This document shows positions 8,891 to 18,899 of a stretch of 64,000 nt of DNA, piece by piece (the stretch's first letter is position 1; the number at the start of each line of letters is the position of its first letter). Position numbers and translations under genes: made by a program. This DNA comes from Diploptera punctata (lineage: Eukaryota > Arthropoda > Insecta > Blattodea > Blaberidae), in assembly GCA_030220185.1 (NCBI GenBank), contig JASPKZ010007537.1, positions 359,001 to 423,000 on the forward strand. The letters are read 5' to 3'. Below the pieces are notes generated by a model. It ran no database searches. It was not told the origin of the DNA and worked only from the letters and a program-made list of their open reading frames with translations.

Positions 8891-9789
8891 GCCTGATATG
8901 TCCCTTTAGGGCAAAGGCCTCCCTGTACAGGATTTAAGCTCTATTTGAGAGTGTCACCCGGTGAGCTACTCCGTGGTGAGAAGTTGACTTGGATGTAGCA
9001 CTTGGTTTGTATACACTGTCTGTTCTGTGGTTAGTTAATACACAGTTGTCTCTCCATCGTTCTCCAGCTTTTCCTGCATCTGGCGACTCTGGACCATTGC
9101 GCCCCTGCTCGTTCTTTGAAGATGTCAGCCCATCGTCGTCTTGGTCTTCCGCGCTGTCTCTTGCCTGTGTACGGGTCCCACATGGTTGTTTTTATTGTCC
9201 ACCTGTCGTCCTGTATTCTTGCGACGTGGCCTCCCCCACTTCCATTTTTCCTGATGGCTTGTTGTGCGGGATCAGTTGTTGAGGATATCGCTTGAAGTGT
9301 TGTATTCGAGATTCTGTCCTTCAGAGTTATGCCTAAGATTTTCCTCTCCATTTTCCTTTGGCATACTTGGAGTGTGTACTTCAGTTTGGCAATAAGATTC
9401 CAAGTTTGGCAACCATATAACAGTGTTGGAAGAACACAGGTTTGTAGTGTTTCCATTTTGAGTTTCCGGTTGAGTGACTTGTCCAGCAGTATAAATTTCA
9501 GTGACCAGAACGCCTTCCAGGCGAGAGCTATTCTTCTGCTTATTTCCTTCTCTACTTTCTGATGGAAGGAGAGTAGTTGTCCTAAGTATATGTACTCGCT
9601 TACATATTGAAGATCCATTCCATCGACTTTGATTGGGTTTTTCCGGACCATTAGACATAATTTGTGTCTTGCTTTTGCTCATCGAAAGGCCTGCAATTTT
9701 GCTAGTTTCTGAGAGCTCTTGTAGCATTGATTGGAGTTGTTTAGGGGATCTGGCGAACAATACCACGTCGTCAGCGAATCTTAAGTTGG
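8891..9789 (-). mobile_element. LINE K, RT end and C-terminus
   Basis: Minus strand: RFADDVVLFARSPKQL (catalytic ADD), AGLSMSKSKTQIM, then after a -1 shift near 9645 VDGMDLQYVSEYIYLGQLLS, LPTLLYGCQTW, QRKMERKILGITLKDR, GHVARIQDDRW and GRPRRRWADIF. This is the last third of a non-LTR reverse transcriptase with the usual LLYG..W and GRP..RW endings. The 5' part is missing: the sequence changes at 9790, where a SINE with a 12-bp duplication was inserted, and I do not see the RT continue beyond it. Confidence 0.75.
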
Positions 9790-10191
9790 ATACCTACCTT
9801 TAATGATGTTTTTATTATTCATTTAACATTTCTCAATGAAAGATACATTATATTTGAAGAGAAAAATTATAAATATAATTTATCTTTCATTGAGAAATGT
9901 TAAATGAATAATAAAAACATCATTAGAAGCCTTACTAGCTTTATAAAGTAATGTTAAATTCCCAATAAATGTCTTCTTAACTAAGAAGCCGCCATTTGCA
10001 AAGATAGAAGCAATGGTTTCAAAAGCATTTGGCGATAGGGAATTACAACGTATATAAGAGAAAAATTTGCGTCTAGATCGTAACTCGCCTCGGTAGCTCA
10101 GTTGGTAGAGCACTTGACCCGGAAAGCCAAGGGTCCCGGGTTGGAGTCCCGGTCTAGGCGAAATTTTTTCTCTTCAAATATACCTACCTTT
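9790..10191 (+). mobile_element. SINE T (tRNA-like) with inverted 5' end
   Basis: atacctaccttt is duplicated at 9790-9801 and 10180-10191, fixing an insert of 378 bp. The insert ends with a tRNA-like unit (10087-10160: gcctcggtagctcagttgg, ggtctaggcg) and the tail ttttttctcttcaaatat. At its start, 9802-9845 is a perfect inverse of 9881-9925, and the loop between them carries an inverted piece of the SINE tail (tatttgaagagaaaaatt). So the 5' end was copied in reverse, as in twin-priming or template switching. Confidence 0.7.
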
Positions 10192-10344
10192 GTTTATTTT
10201 TATACGATATACTGAGTTTCGTTTTGAAACATCTAAAAATTTGACCCCTAGAGTGATTTTTCCATTTTCACTTCAGGTGAACTCCTACACCTAATGGTTT
10301 TAGAAGGTCCAATTGTGAATTTAAACCATCGGGGGACCGAATCA

Positions 10345-10628
10345 AAATCACACGAACAATTTCATCAAAATCGATCCAGTCCAGTCGTTTCGTTGTAGGT
10401 ACTTGAAATCTCTAAAATGCTCGTTCAATCTCGTATTATCTGCCGATATAAAATGCATCATAACTATTGTATTCAAATTTGTAATTCCTTTATTTTCATA
10501 TATTTTGGTATCTATTTTGTTTGAGTTAATATTTTTTAATTTATTGTTAATTTTATAATCTTTAGTATTTGTATCATGCTCCCTAATGGTTTTGGCTAGT
10601 TTTGACATCTCAGGCACATGCTTTATTA
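10345..10628 (-). mobile_element. PLE remnant, GIY-YIG region
   Basis: The minus strand reads KNINSNKIDTKIYENKGITN, then FISADNTRLNEHFRDFKYL. The ENKGIY.L ... RxNEHxRDFK pattern is the Penelope-like GIY-YIG endonuclease, heavily decayed here: GIY is GIT and the YIG part is lost. Upstream on the minus strand the copy is split at 10629 by a foldback with a 13-bp duplication. Confidence 0.5.
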
Positions 10629-10858
10629 ATATTTAATTTTAGGAAGTTATATTTTGAGGTTATTTTAATTATATTATTTTTGGTCTGGACATCTTACCTC
10701 AATATTAATGTTGATTTGTTCTTGGACATGTTTCAAAACAATTCTGTTTTATCGTCAGCTTTGGGAAAGCTGACGATAAAACAAAATTGTTTTGAAACAT
10801 GTCCAAGAACAAATCAACATTAATATTGAGGTAAGATGTCCAGACCAAAAATAATATA
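10629..10858 (+). mobile_element. HHR foldback element, second type
   Basis: acatgctttatta is duplicated at 10616-10628 and 10859-10871. The insert is a palindrome with arms 10671-10762 and 10766-10857 (92 bp, one mismatch) plus 42 bp of extra sequence on the left. A hammerhead-like core lies in each arm. The sequence is unrelated to copy 1 except for the ribozyme core and the 13-14-bp duplication. The host sequence is a PLE remnant. Confidence 0.7.
10770..10803 (+). ncRNA. Hammerhead ribozyme-like core, second type
   Basis: CUGACGA (10770-10776), an extra U (10777), stem II AAAACA/UGUUUU (10778-10783 with 10788-10793) with loop AAAU, GAAA (10794-10797), then helix III ACAUGU (10797-10802), which is again self-complementary, and C10803 before the cleavage point. 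The mirror core on the minus strand is at 10725-10758. Stem I is weak (C10804-G10769 only) because the palindrome centre starts right beside the core, so this copy is probably inactive as a monomer. Confidence 0.5.
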
Positions 10859-10871
10859 ACATGCTTTATTA

Positions 10872-11223
10872 TTTCAACTTTTTATACAGTAGTCTCAAGG
10901 GTGGTTCAGAATGAATTTTAAAAGCGTTTTTTTTTTCTGAGAGTATGGGTTTACTATGTCAAATTATTGTCGGCAAATCTTTCAGGCCTATATCAAAGTA
11001 AATTTCTACGGTTTATTTAATTTATACTCTACAGGCATGGTAATTGTTTCATATTTGATGGCCCAATGATATCAAGAGATAAAATTACTTAAATGTAATA
11101 CATATCGCCTTGAATTCTAAGGGAACCCCAAAAATATGTAAAGAAAGAAAAGGGACTCATACACTGAAAGAATGTTGACCTATCGGATGAATAAATTGTA
11201 TAATATCTAGTTTTATAGGAAAC
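10872..11223. other. Unassigned, possibly PLE-derived
   Basis: Just after the foldback the minus strand contains a short run (EPPLRLLYKKLK) that may be the upstream part of the PLE remnant. Further right I recognise nothing. Confidence 0.3.
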
Positions 11224-11607
11224 TAGCTAATACCCGGCGTGCGCTGCTAAGCCTAAAGAAATGAAAATTAATGAGTTTTATGTTTAGTTAAATAAGTATG
11301 GGGAACATTTTATATCGTAATTATTTTTAGATACCCGTGCTGTTTACCCGGCGTTGTCCGGAATCTACTCATCCCGATCTTCTTCGCATAAATGAGCTAA
11401 AAGACAAAATTCGTTATCCGTAAAAGAATACCCGCCACGTGCTGCTATGCTTGCACAGGAATCTACGTACTTGTCTCTATCTTCTTGGCATCAATGGAAG
11501 ACAAAAATGGTTATTGTCAGTTATCCGTAAGAGATAAACACATGCTGTCGCGGACTTTTTTGTAGAGCTTTTTGAGATATTCAATTCGATGTGTGCATTA
11601 ATTTTAT
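11224..11607 (+). repeat. Repeat L, left part
   Basis: Starts ctagctaatacccggcgtg and contains two internal units around acccggcgttgtccggaatc and cccgatcttcttcgcataaa. It matches 20341-21040. The right part follows at 12207 after a LINE C insertion flanked by ttaatttt. The family looks like a common insect interspersed repeat with variable numbers of an internal unit. I cannot name its class. Confidence 0.6.
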
Positions 11608-12206
11608 GTTGAACCCATGTCCGCATTTCTTGACGGTTCTATTTTTACGGTGAAAGATCGTCACTCTTTTGACCAAGGTACTTTTTTCGTCTGGCTTATC
11701 ACCTTCGACCAGTCCGGCATGGGTAACTCTATCATAAAACTATTATTCTACCAGTTGTATTATATGGGTGCGAAACATGGACTCTTACTTTAAGAGAGGA
11801 AAGGAGATTTCAAGTATTTGAGAATAAAGTACTTAGGAAAATTTTTGGACCAAAGAGAGATGAACAGACAGGTGAATGGAGAAGACTACATAGCAATGAA
11901 CTACATGGTCTTTATAGGAAGCCAGATATAATAAGAACAGTTAAGTCTCGTAGACTGCGTTGGGCAGGACATGTTGCACGTATGGGAAATGAAAGACTTG
12001 CATGGAAGCTTCTTGTAGGAAAGCCAGAGGGAAAACGCCCAGTTGGTAGACCAAAAATGAGGTGGGAGAATAACATTAACTATGATTTGAGGGAAGTAGA
12101 TTATACGGGGAATGATTGGAAAGCATTAGCTCAGGATAGGGATGTATGGAGAGCTTATGTCCGTGCGGACATGAACCTACGGGTTCGATAGTGCCAGTGA
12201 GTAAGT
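11608..12206 (+). mobile_element. LINE C, C-terminal copy
   Basis: After about 110 bp of unassigned sequence it encodes TIILPVVLYGCETWTLTLRE, FENKVLRKIFGPKRDEQTGE, RLRWAGHVARMGNERLAWKL, GKRPVGRPKMRWENN and VWRAYVRADMNLRVR, ending at a stop at 12191 and a gtgagtaagtaagt tail. The 190 or so codons are open. It is a 5'-truncated non-LTR retrotransposon. The same family is at 26262, 41806, 56053 and 62830. Flanking ttaatttt on both sides joins the two parts of repeat L. Confidence 0.8.
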
Positions 12207-12480
12207 AAGTTAATTTTGTGTATTTGTTATGGTTTAGGTAGCGTAAGCCATTTAAGCGTCCAAAAGCTACTTTTTCACGTTTTCCACTACAAAGGGCTAT
12301 TTTTTAAGGATGTAGGAGTTGAGTATCACAACTCTCTTATAGCCTATGTTCATCCCGGGAATCTCTTGAACATTTTGCAAAAAGCCCCATCACAATCGGA
12401 TCAACGGTATGACCGAGCATAAAGTACGAACAAACAAACAAAAAAACATTAATTTTTATATATTAGATAAATGATTTACA
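12207..12480 (+). repeat. Repeat L, right part
   Basis: Matches 21040-21286: ggtttaggtagcgtaagcc, gagtatcacaactctct, cacaatcggatcaacggta, and an end with gaacaaacaaaca and tatattagat. Confidence 0.6.
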
Positions 12481-13234
12481 TATCATATATTTCTTATTTT
12501 TTTAATTAATTTTTTTAAGTTGGAAATGACATACAAAAGGACAATCTTTATGAGATATGTATATTTAAAAGCGTATGTGCATTTAATATCGATTAATAGT
12601 GTAACTGCCGTTTTCTTATAATTTTATTTGCTTAATATTAGTTTTTTGCCAACTTTAATTTTTAATATATAATTTAAATTAATAATGGTTGAACTAGTAG
12701 ACTATTTTTTTGTATTTATTGTAGCGATTTCATAATATGCTTATCTTTCATGTGCCTGTATCTATATTTTTCACAACTGCTATTATCATGATCATCATAA
12801 AATATATATATACATAAGGTCTTTATTAGACTAAAAATAAGATACATACAATGTTATTTACAAATATGGGTCGCACGGGCAGTAAGCCGTACGTGCTCTT
12901 GAGGGTCCGTTACAATAAGTTGATGTTTGGTAATAATATACTTAAAACAAAAAAGAAAACATAATCATATTAATTAGATAACAATACAATTACATTATAC
13001 ATTAATTTAGTTAATTAGAATTATTAAGAGGTAATGTTATTGCAATTTGTTAACATATTTATTTATTTATTCATGAATGAGTGTTGTTCTTATTTTCTGC
13101 GTTTTGTCCAGAAATCTACCCAAGTTTATCCAATTTTCTGGGCTTACCAATAACTCGTAGCATGCCAATCTTTCCCGATTTGAATTTAGAAGTCTTTCTG
13201 CTAATAACTGACGCCTCCAATATTCCAATTATAA
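12481..13234. other. AT-rich spacer
   Basis: No coding similarity seen. 12815-12910 holds a GC-richer patch (gggtcgcacgggcagtaagc) that I cannot place. Confidence 0.4.
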
Positions 13235-13271
13235 AATATAATATATCATCATCATCATCTTCATTCATGGA

Positions 13272-16118
13272 TTAGGTCTGTTGACCCGTTCCGACTTCAG
13301 CCCATCTCTTTCTAGGTCTGCCCACATCTCGGGTGCCTTTAGGTTTGTATTTTGTTATTTGTTTTGGATATCTATCTTCATTCATTCTGTCTATGTGTTG
13401 CTTCCATTTTTGTCTATATGTATCCATTTTATCAGTTATTGCAAATATTTCAAGTTCCTGTCTTATTTCTGTGTTCTTGATTCTGTCTTCCTTAGTGCAC
13501 CCTTTAACAGATCTCAAAAATTTCATTTCTGCCGCCGTTATCCTACTTAGGTCTTGTTTTTTATGTATCCAGGCTTCTGAACCATAGAGCAGTACCGGTA
13601 CTGCCAACATTTTATAAAATTTCAGTTGGGTCTCTCTTCTTGTTTTGTTATTTAGTGTTCGTTTTATCGTACCACATATTCCCTGGAATTTTGCTATTTT
13701 ATTATTTATATCATTATCATAATTAAATGAAATGTCACATCCTAGATAATTGAGATGGTTCACCTGTTCTATGATTTTGTTTCCTATTACTATTTTCGAT
13801 CTGATTTGATTTTTCCCTTGGAATGCCATTACCTTAGTTTTTTCTATGGATATTTTGAGATTATATTGTTCACATATATTATGTAGTTTAAAAATATTCC
13901 TCTGAAGTTCGTCTTCTGTATTTGCTATTATTACCTGGTCATCAGCGTATAATAATGTTTTCAAGTAGTGTGTTTTATCTAATTTTATTCCTTTATTTGT
14001 TTCTTCGTTCCATTTTTTTATTATATCATTGATGTATAGGTTAAATAAAACTGGAGAGATACTGCATCCTTGTTTAACTCCTTGATTAGTATGAATTTTA
14101 TTTTTACTTACTTCATTTCTAGTTTTTATAACAAAATTTGTGTTCCAGTACAAACTCTTTATAGCTGCTATTAAGTGTTTCGGAATTCCTTTTTCTTTTA
14201 AAATTGTCCAGAGTTTTCCTCTGTCTACTTTATCAAATGCCTTGACAAAATCAATAAAAGCTATGTGTGTTTCCATGTTATATTCTCTTCTTTTGTTTAT
14301 AAATTCTTTTATCGTAAATATATTATCCATACATGAACGCCCTGGTCTGAATCCACTTTGTTCTTCTGTTAACATTACCTCTGTTATTTGTTTTAACCTA
14401 AATGTTAAGATTCTTGAGTATATTTTATAGCCTGCAGTTAAAATGCTTATTCCTCTGTAGTTGTTGCAGTCTTTACGTTCTCCTTTCTTAAAAATAGATT
14501 GTACTATTGCTGTTGTCCAGGTTTCTGGTATTGTTGCTTGTTTCCAACATAAATTTAAAAAATGTAATAATCTCAGTTTTAAAAAAATTCCTCCATATTT
14601 TATTAATTCCATATTAATTCCGTCTATTCCAGCTGCCTTTCTGTTCTTTGTTGTTTTCAGTACTTCTTCTAATTCTTCCATTGTTATCATATCTATTCCT
14701 ATCTCACACTCATATATGTTATCTTTAGTTATTTTATTTTCATTATACCACAGTTTTTTATAATGTTCTTCCCATTGTTTCTCCTCAATTGCATTGATCT
14801 GTATTGTATCTTTTTCTTGTTTATTTAGATGTTTCATTACTTTATAGGCTATTTTTTGCTGCCCATGTATATCGTATTCTAGTCTGCTTATATATCTATC
14901 CCAACTGACTTTGTGTGCTTTTTTAATTTCTCTTTTGGCTATTGCACTTTTATGTTTGTAATCAGCTCTTAATTCTGGTGTTCTATTCTGTAAATATTTG
15001 TGATAAGCCTCTTTTTTATCTTTTATTATCCTCTCTAATTCTTCATTCCATATTCTTAAACCCTTCTTGTTATATATTTTATATTTTGTTCCTAATGCCT
15101 CATATGCTGCTTTATCAATGCTTTCTTTTATATTATCCCATTCTCGGTTTATTTCTTCGGAAGTAGGTTTTAATATTAATTGTTCATTTAGCCTATTCTG
15201 ATACAGATTTTGTATACTTTTATCTTGTAATAAATGTACTTTGAATGTGGTCTCTTTATTTCTATATTTGTTTTTAGTTTTCTTCCATCTCGCTAATATA
15301 TTTATTTTTGAGATTACTAAATAGTGATCTGAATAGATGTCACTTCCTCTAAATACTCTCGTATCTGTTAATAATGATGATGCTTTCTTATTGATTAACA
15401 CATAATCTATCAGTGAACGAAAACCTCGTGCTGACCATGTGTATTTGTGAATATCTTTTTTCTTATAAAATGTATTTGTTATTTTAAAATCATTAAAAAT
15501 TGCAAATTGTTTTAATTCTTGTCCATTTTTATTTATAACATTTTCTCCATGGATCCCAATTACATTTGCCACTGGTTGATTCCCCACTCTAGCATTAAAG
15601 TCTCCTAATAATATTATTATGTCGTTCTTGTTTATCTTATTTATTTCCTTTTGTAGAGTAGTATAAAATGTTTTTGTTTCTTCATCTCTCCCTTCCTCCG
15701 GTGCATATATTGCTATAATTGTCATATGTCCTCTATTATGCTTAAATCGCATTGTCATTATTCTTTCGTTAATACAATTATACGTGTCTATTTTGGATCC
15801 CCATTTCTTATCCACAAATATCGCCACTCCTGCTTTCGCTCTTTCTTTCTGACTTACTCCACTGTAAAACATCATCATATCATTTATCATTTGTGATCCT
15901 TTCAATTTTTTCTTTGTTTCTGAGGCAGCTAATATATTTATACTTTTATTTTTCATTTCTTTTGTTAGTTCAAATTCCTTGCTTCCCAAGCCTCTGACAT
16001 TCCAAGTCGCTATTTTAAGCTGGTCATGTATTCCAAAACTCTTTTTATACTTTTTCTTGCTGTGGTCGTCATAAGGTTTATCAATCCGGCTTTTCTTCTG
16101 CTGAAGTTTATGAGTAAG
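13272..16118 (-). CDS. APE endonuclease-reverse transcriptase of LINE A
   Basis: The open frame runs from after a TAA at 16121-16119 to the stop at 13272, about 948 codons. Residues are counted from the TTG codon at 15989. The apurinic-like endonuclease starts just before it with LKIATWNVRGL, then SETK (Glu 24), YAPEEG (95), LLGDFN (Asp 130, Asn 132), SLIDYVL (192) and SDH (220-222). All expected catalytic residues are present. The reverse transcriptase has YRGISIL (511), GFRPGRSC (546), AFIDFVKAFD (Asp 580), QGVKQGCSISP (636) and YADD (681-684). The C-terminus has LLYGSEAW and GRPRKRW. It acts by nicking target DNA and copying its own RNA there (target-primed reverse transcription). No in-frame ATG precedes the endonuclease motif; the first is at 15956, inside the domain. 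So the start is a non-AUG codon, a frameshift from a short upstream ORF, or a lost ATG. Confidence 0.85.
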   Translation of the reverse strand, partial: LTHKLQQKKSRIDKPYDDHSKKKYKKSFGIHDQLKIATWNVRGLGSKEFELTKEMKNKSINILAASETKKKLKGSQMINDMMMFYSGVSQKERAKAGVAIFVDKKWGSKIDTYNCINERIMTMRFKHNRGHMTIIAIYAPEEGRDEETKTFYTTLQKEINKINKNDIIILLGDFNARVGNQPVANVIGIHGENVINKNGQELKQFAIFNDFKITNTFYKKKDIHKYTWSARGFRSLIDYVLINKKASSLLTDTRVFRGSDIYSDHYLVISKINILARWKKTKNKYRNKETTFKVHLLQDKSIQNLYQNRLNEQLILKPTSEEINREWDNIKESIDKAAYEALGTKYKIYNKKGLRIWNEELERIIKDKKEAYHKYLQNRTPELRADYKHKSAIAKREIKKAHKVSWDRYISRLEYDIHGQQKIAYKVMKHLNKQEKDTIQINAIEEKQWEEHYKKLWYNENKITKDNIYECEIGIDMITMEELEEVLKTTKNRKAAGIDGINMELIKYGGIFLKLRLLHFLNLCWKQATIPETWTTAIVQSIFKKGERKDCNNYRGISILTAGYKIYSRILTFRLKQITEVMLTEEQSGFRPGRSCMDNIFTIKEFINKRREYNMETHIAFIDFVKAFDKVDRGKLWTILKEKGIPKHLIAAIKSLYWNTNFVIKTRNEVSKNKIHTNQGVKQGCSISPVLFNLYINDIIKKWNEETNKGIKLDKTHYLKTLLYADDQVIIANTEDELQRNIFKLHNICEQYNLKISIEKTKVMAFQGKNQIRSKIVIGNKIIEQVNHLNYLGCDISFNYDNDINNKIAKFQGICGTIKRTLNNKTRRETQLKFYKMLAVPVLLYGSEAWIHKKQDLSRITAAEMKFLRSVKGCTKEDRIKNTEIRQELEIFAITDKMDTYRQKWKQHIDRMNEDRYPKQITKYKPKGTRDVGRPRKRWAEVGTGQQT
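16010..16072 (-). promoter_or_regulatory. Short upstream ORF overlapping the LINE A frame
   Basis: The first ATG of the element on the minus strand (16072) opens 20 codons ending at TAG (16012-16010). It overlaps the endonuclease frame in the +1 register. Just before its stop lies CUUAAAA, where a -1 slip would enter the main frame at LKIATWN. The ORF and overlap are seen directly. Frameshifting is inference, and CUUAAAA is not a canonical slippery heptamer because the first three bases are not identical. Confidence 0.35.
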
Positions 16119-16393
16119 TTATTTTTTACTAGTAGAGGTTACCAGCCTCTAGCCAAACCCCTCTTCCTGGAGGGCAGGGAACTGGAATTTCGGAGTGTTC
16201 GTCTCCTAGAGAAGTTGCCTTCACTACGGCTTTGGGGACTTCTCTTCTCCCCACGTAACCCTGTGGACGGGGCCCTACCCAGGTACTAGCCACTGGGCGA
16301 GTGGGACCTGGAGCTCACAAAAGGGCAGGGGCGCCTACTCCCTGGAGTGGACCTCTATCAAGGGTTCCACTCTGTTACCCTAATATAATATAT

Positions 16394-17029
16394 AGTGGTT
16401 CTAATTATTGAGTGGTAAGTGACCTGGATCGCTCGTTTCTGCTACTCAAGGGGATGAGGTCTTACATCTAGATATTTCAGGAATTTGGATTTTATGCCGT
16501 TATTTTAAGTTCCTTAATTATTGTTTTAAGGAAATCACATCATCTAAATTTCCTCATCGCGAAAAATCCATTCGATCTCAATCGGAATCGAACCTATGAA
16601 TGTAGGGTCAGGAGGAGAATACATAGCCGACAACGTAGTGTGTTTACAATATCCCTGAGTTTAGACCGCACAGTAACTAGAATAGCATCGCAGAAAATAG
16701 TTTGAGTTCAGTAGGTCAAGTTGATTTAAACTAGCAAGTAGTGATGGCGGCATGTCTCTCTCGGTTGGCCCATTTGTTAGACTTGAGATTTAATACAGTG
16801 ATGCATAAGCACACGTCCAATGCGAGATTATATTTAATCACTCAACACGTACTTGTAGCATTTCTATACAATTTGCCGATTTCCTGTTTGCATAGAAAGC
16901 TCAATTGCACGTCCACATCTTTCACCCATTCAAGCTAAAATCTTCATAAAATGAAGGTTTGCTTTTAGTAATGGAAACTGCTGAAATTATTGAAAAAAAT
17001 AAACTTTTCTATATTTTACTAAGCCCAGT
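16394..17029. other. Spacer, nothing recognised
   Basis: Unique-looking sequence with a 65-codon frame at 16741-16938 that resembles nothing I know. No repeat match was found. Confidence 0.4.
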
Positions 17030-17047
17030 CCCTACAACGTAAATATA

Positions 17048-17352
17048 AAAAAAGTAAAGTGATCCCACGACAGGCCTCAGGAGGCCCTTGGGGTAGTATG
17101 AGGTTAGGGCTCCCACTTTTTTCTAGACAATCGGCACTTGATGTCAGCCGGGTAGTCAGCCCTGCGTGACGGCCGCCTTTACCCCCAGAACAAGCGTCTG
17201 GTACTCATTTCCGTTAGAGGCTGAGTCGACCCCAGGGCCATAGTGCCGCCAGAAAGTTTGGGTCAGTTTAAAAATCCTGACCCCACCGGGACTTGAACCC
17301 GCGACCTTCTGGCTTGTAGCGCAGTACCTTAACCACTACGCTACGGCGTGCC
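17048..17352 (-). mobile_element. SINE-B, tRNA-derived, with 18-bp TSD
   Basis: Minus strand: ggggcacgccgtagcgtag, A box tagtggttaaggt, B box gggttcaagtcccggtgg, then the body (ggtttaaactgacccaaac-like, ggtcgactcagcctctaacg, caagcgtctggtactc in reverse) and an A-rich end. ccctacaacgtaaatata is duplicated exactly at 17030-17047 and 17353-17370, so the copy is recent. Other copies are at 25428, 25674, 34764, 37597, 44190 and 57977. Confidence 0.85.
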
Positions 17353-17370
17353 CCCTACAACGTAAATATA

Positions 17371-17894
17371 TGACACGATATTTTCACCATCAACTACTTT
17401 GTTTTTATATCATACTTTAAATATTATTTATAAACTTCTAACATCTTGGCCATCGGGTTTGAAATACTTGGTTCTATTCAATAGACTGTATATTTCTAAT
17501 CAATTGAATTATCATATACTTGATGAAAATCCATAATTTTTTTGATTAACCCTTAAATTGGCAAAACACAAATTTCTTCTGTTAGTTATTTGAATGTGGC
17601 GGACCGCAGTGAAAACGGAATATTGTGAAACTGTTATTATTATGTATATTGTATAATGATACACACTTTTAAGTGGACTCTTTTTGTTCGTTTTCTTCTG
17701 ATTTATTTAAAATATTAAATTAATTAAACCAGTTGATGTATCCAAAAAGGATACATTACGAATTTAAGGGTTAAATAAAATTAAAACTTAAAGTTTTATG
17801 TGATTTTCATATTTCTACTTCTATATTGTACATAATGTATTTTCTATAGTTCACAGATTTAATTTACATCGCTATTTCATATGTACATATAAAC
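17371..17894. other. AT-rich spacer
   Basis: No features recognised. Stop-rich in all frames. Confidence 0.4.
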
Positions 17895-18500
17895 AGATTC
17901 CTGAGATTTATTTTGAGGATCTGGTGGCCAAAATGCATATCAAACGAATAATTATGGAATAAAATATAAAATGAAATCTTTAAACATAGGTTACTAAATA
18001 TTATAAATGAAAATGGGTTGAACAAATTCTCAGAACTAGAGAGAGTGTAAAAAAATGGAATCAATGGAATGTTCTATAGTGTTCTGCCCTAGGGCATGTC
18101 CTTCACTGCAATCATAGCATTTTCGTGCTATGCTTTGCAGCTTTATTAGGAAATTATAGGTGTGGTAGTTTCCCGTTGTTTTCCACATCGGGGAAGGATG
18201 GTGATGATAATGATAAGGATGATTATTATGGCCAGATGATGTTCGGGGACCTTTTGGGCCTTAAAGCTACCTGATATTTGTCTTACAGGCGAGGGGAAAA
18301 ACCTCACCCAGGAAGCTTGTGCCGACCGGAATCGAACCCGTGACAAGGCAGCACGCTACCTCGAGACCACAGCAGTGGACTTCAATGGAATGTAATCCCC
18401 AGTACATCCTAGGAAGACCAAAAATTACATGGCGATCCACAGTGATAAAAATTAAACAAGGGGAAATCTGGAATAAAGTCAAGAATTAAAAAAAAGTCCA
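17895..18500 (+). mobile_element. Decayed LINE C-terminus split by SINE-A
   Basis: Plus strand: EQILRTRESVKKWNQWN before the SINE at 18073, and IPSTS.EDQKLHGDPQ or, in another frame, PQYILGRPKITWRSTVIKI after it. GRPKITWR is the GRP..TW terminal motif of LINE proteins, as in LINE F. Several frameshifts are present. Confidence 0.45.
18073..18381 (-). mobile_element. SINE-A with 12-bp TSD
   Basis: Full copy on the minus strand. tcaatggaatgt is duplicated at 18061-18072 and 18382-18393. The tRNA-like head ends the copy (ctcgagaccacagcagtgg on the plus strand), and the CAT/ATT-rich middle and cttcactgcaatcatagc end are present. It is inserted in a LINE C-terminal remnant. Confidence 0.85.
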
Positions 18501-18540
18501 GTGTAGCGCTTTCGTGGTTTCAAGAGAATTATTATCAGGA

Positions 18541-18611
<71 letters not shown>
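18541..18611 (+). repeat. (ACT)n microsatellite
   Basis: About 23 units of ACT/CTA, uninterrupted. Confidence 0.9.
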
Positions 18612-18899
18612 AATTATTTCACATATTAACTATTGTTATATATGTAGACCCCTATAAAAAAGAAAGCTAAACATGTATAGGGTGGCACTATAACTTTAAA
18701 TCTCGGTCTGTGCATACTTGGAATCTTGGCAATAACAAAGCCCCATCACCACTGTGATTAACTAATCGCTGTCTTTCTAAGGTATTACCGTCCGCCGCCT
18801 ACTGTTCGCATTCCCTTTTGCAAGTAAAGACAGCAAATTAGAAGAGGGAGTGAATAACATAATATGAAGGAAGGAGATCGTGTGTACAGCATACAACTT

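Larger units (their letters stand above)
13247..16381 (-). mobile_element. Full-length RTE-like LINE (LINE A)
   Basis: aatataatatat flanks the element at 13235-13246 and 16382-16393, a 12-bp target site duplication that fixes its length at 3135 bp. Reading 5' to 3' on the minus strand: a GC-rich 5' UTR of about 263 nt, one long frame with endonuclease and reverse transcriptase, a 3' UTR of only about 10 nt, and a (GAT)n end. Single ORF, about 3.1 kb, and a tiny microsatellite-ended 3' UTR fit the RTE clade (BovB relatives). It is the only complete autonomous element in the window. A sister copy is at 54881-55484. Confidence 0.85.

Noticed and set aside
16026..16289. 87-codon plus-strand frame
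   Set aside because: Antisense to the LINE A 5' UTR and endonuclease start; a shadow frame.
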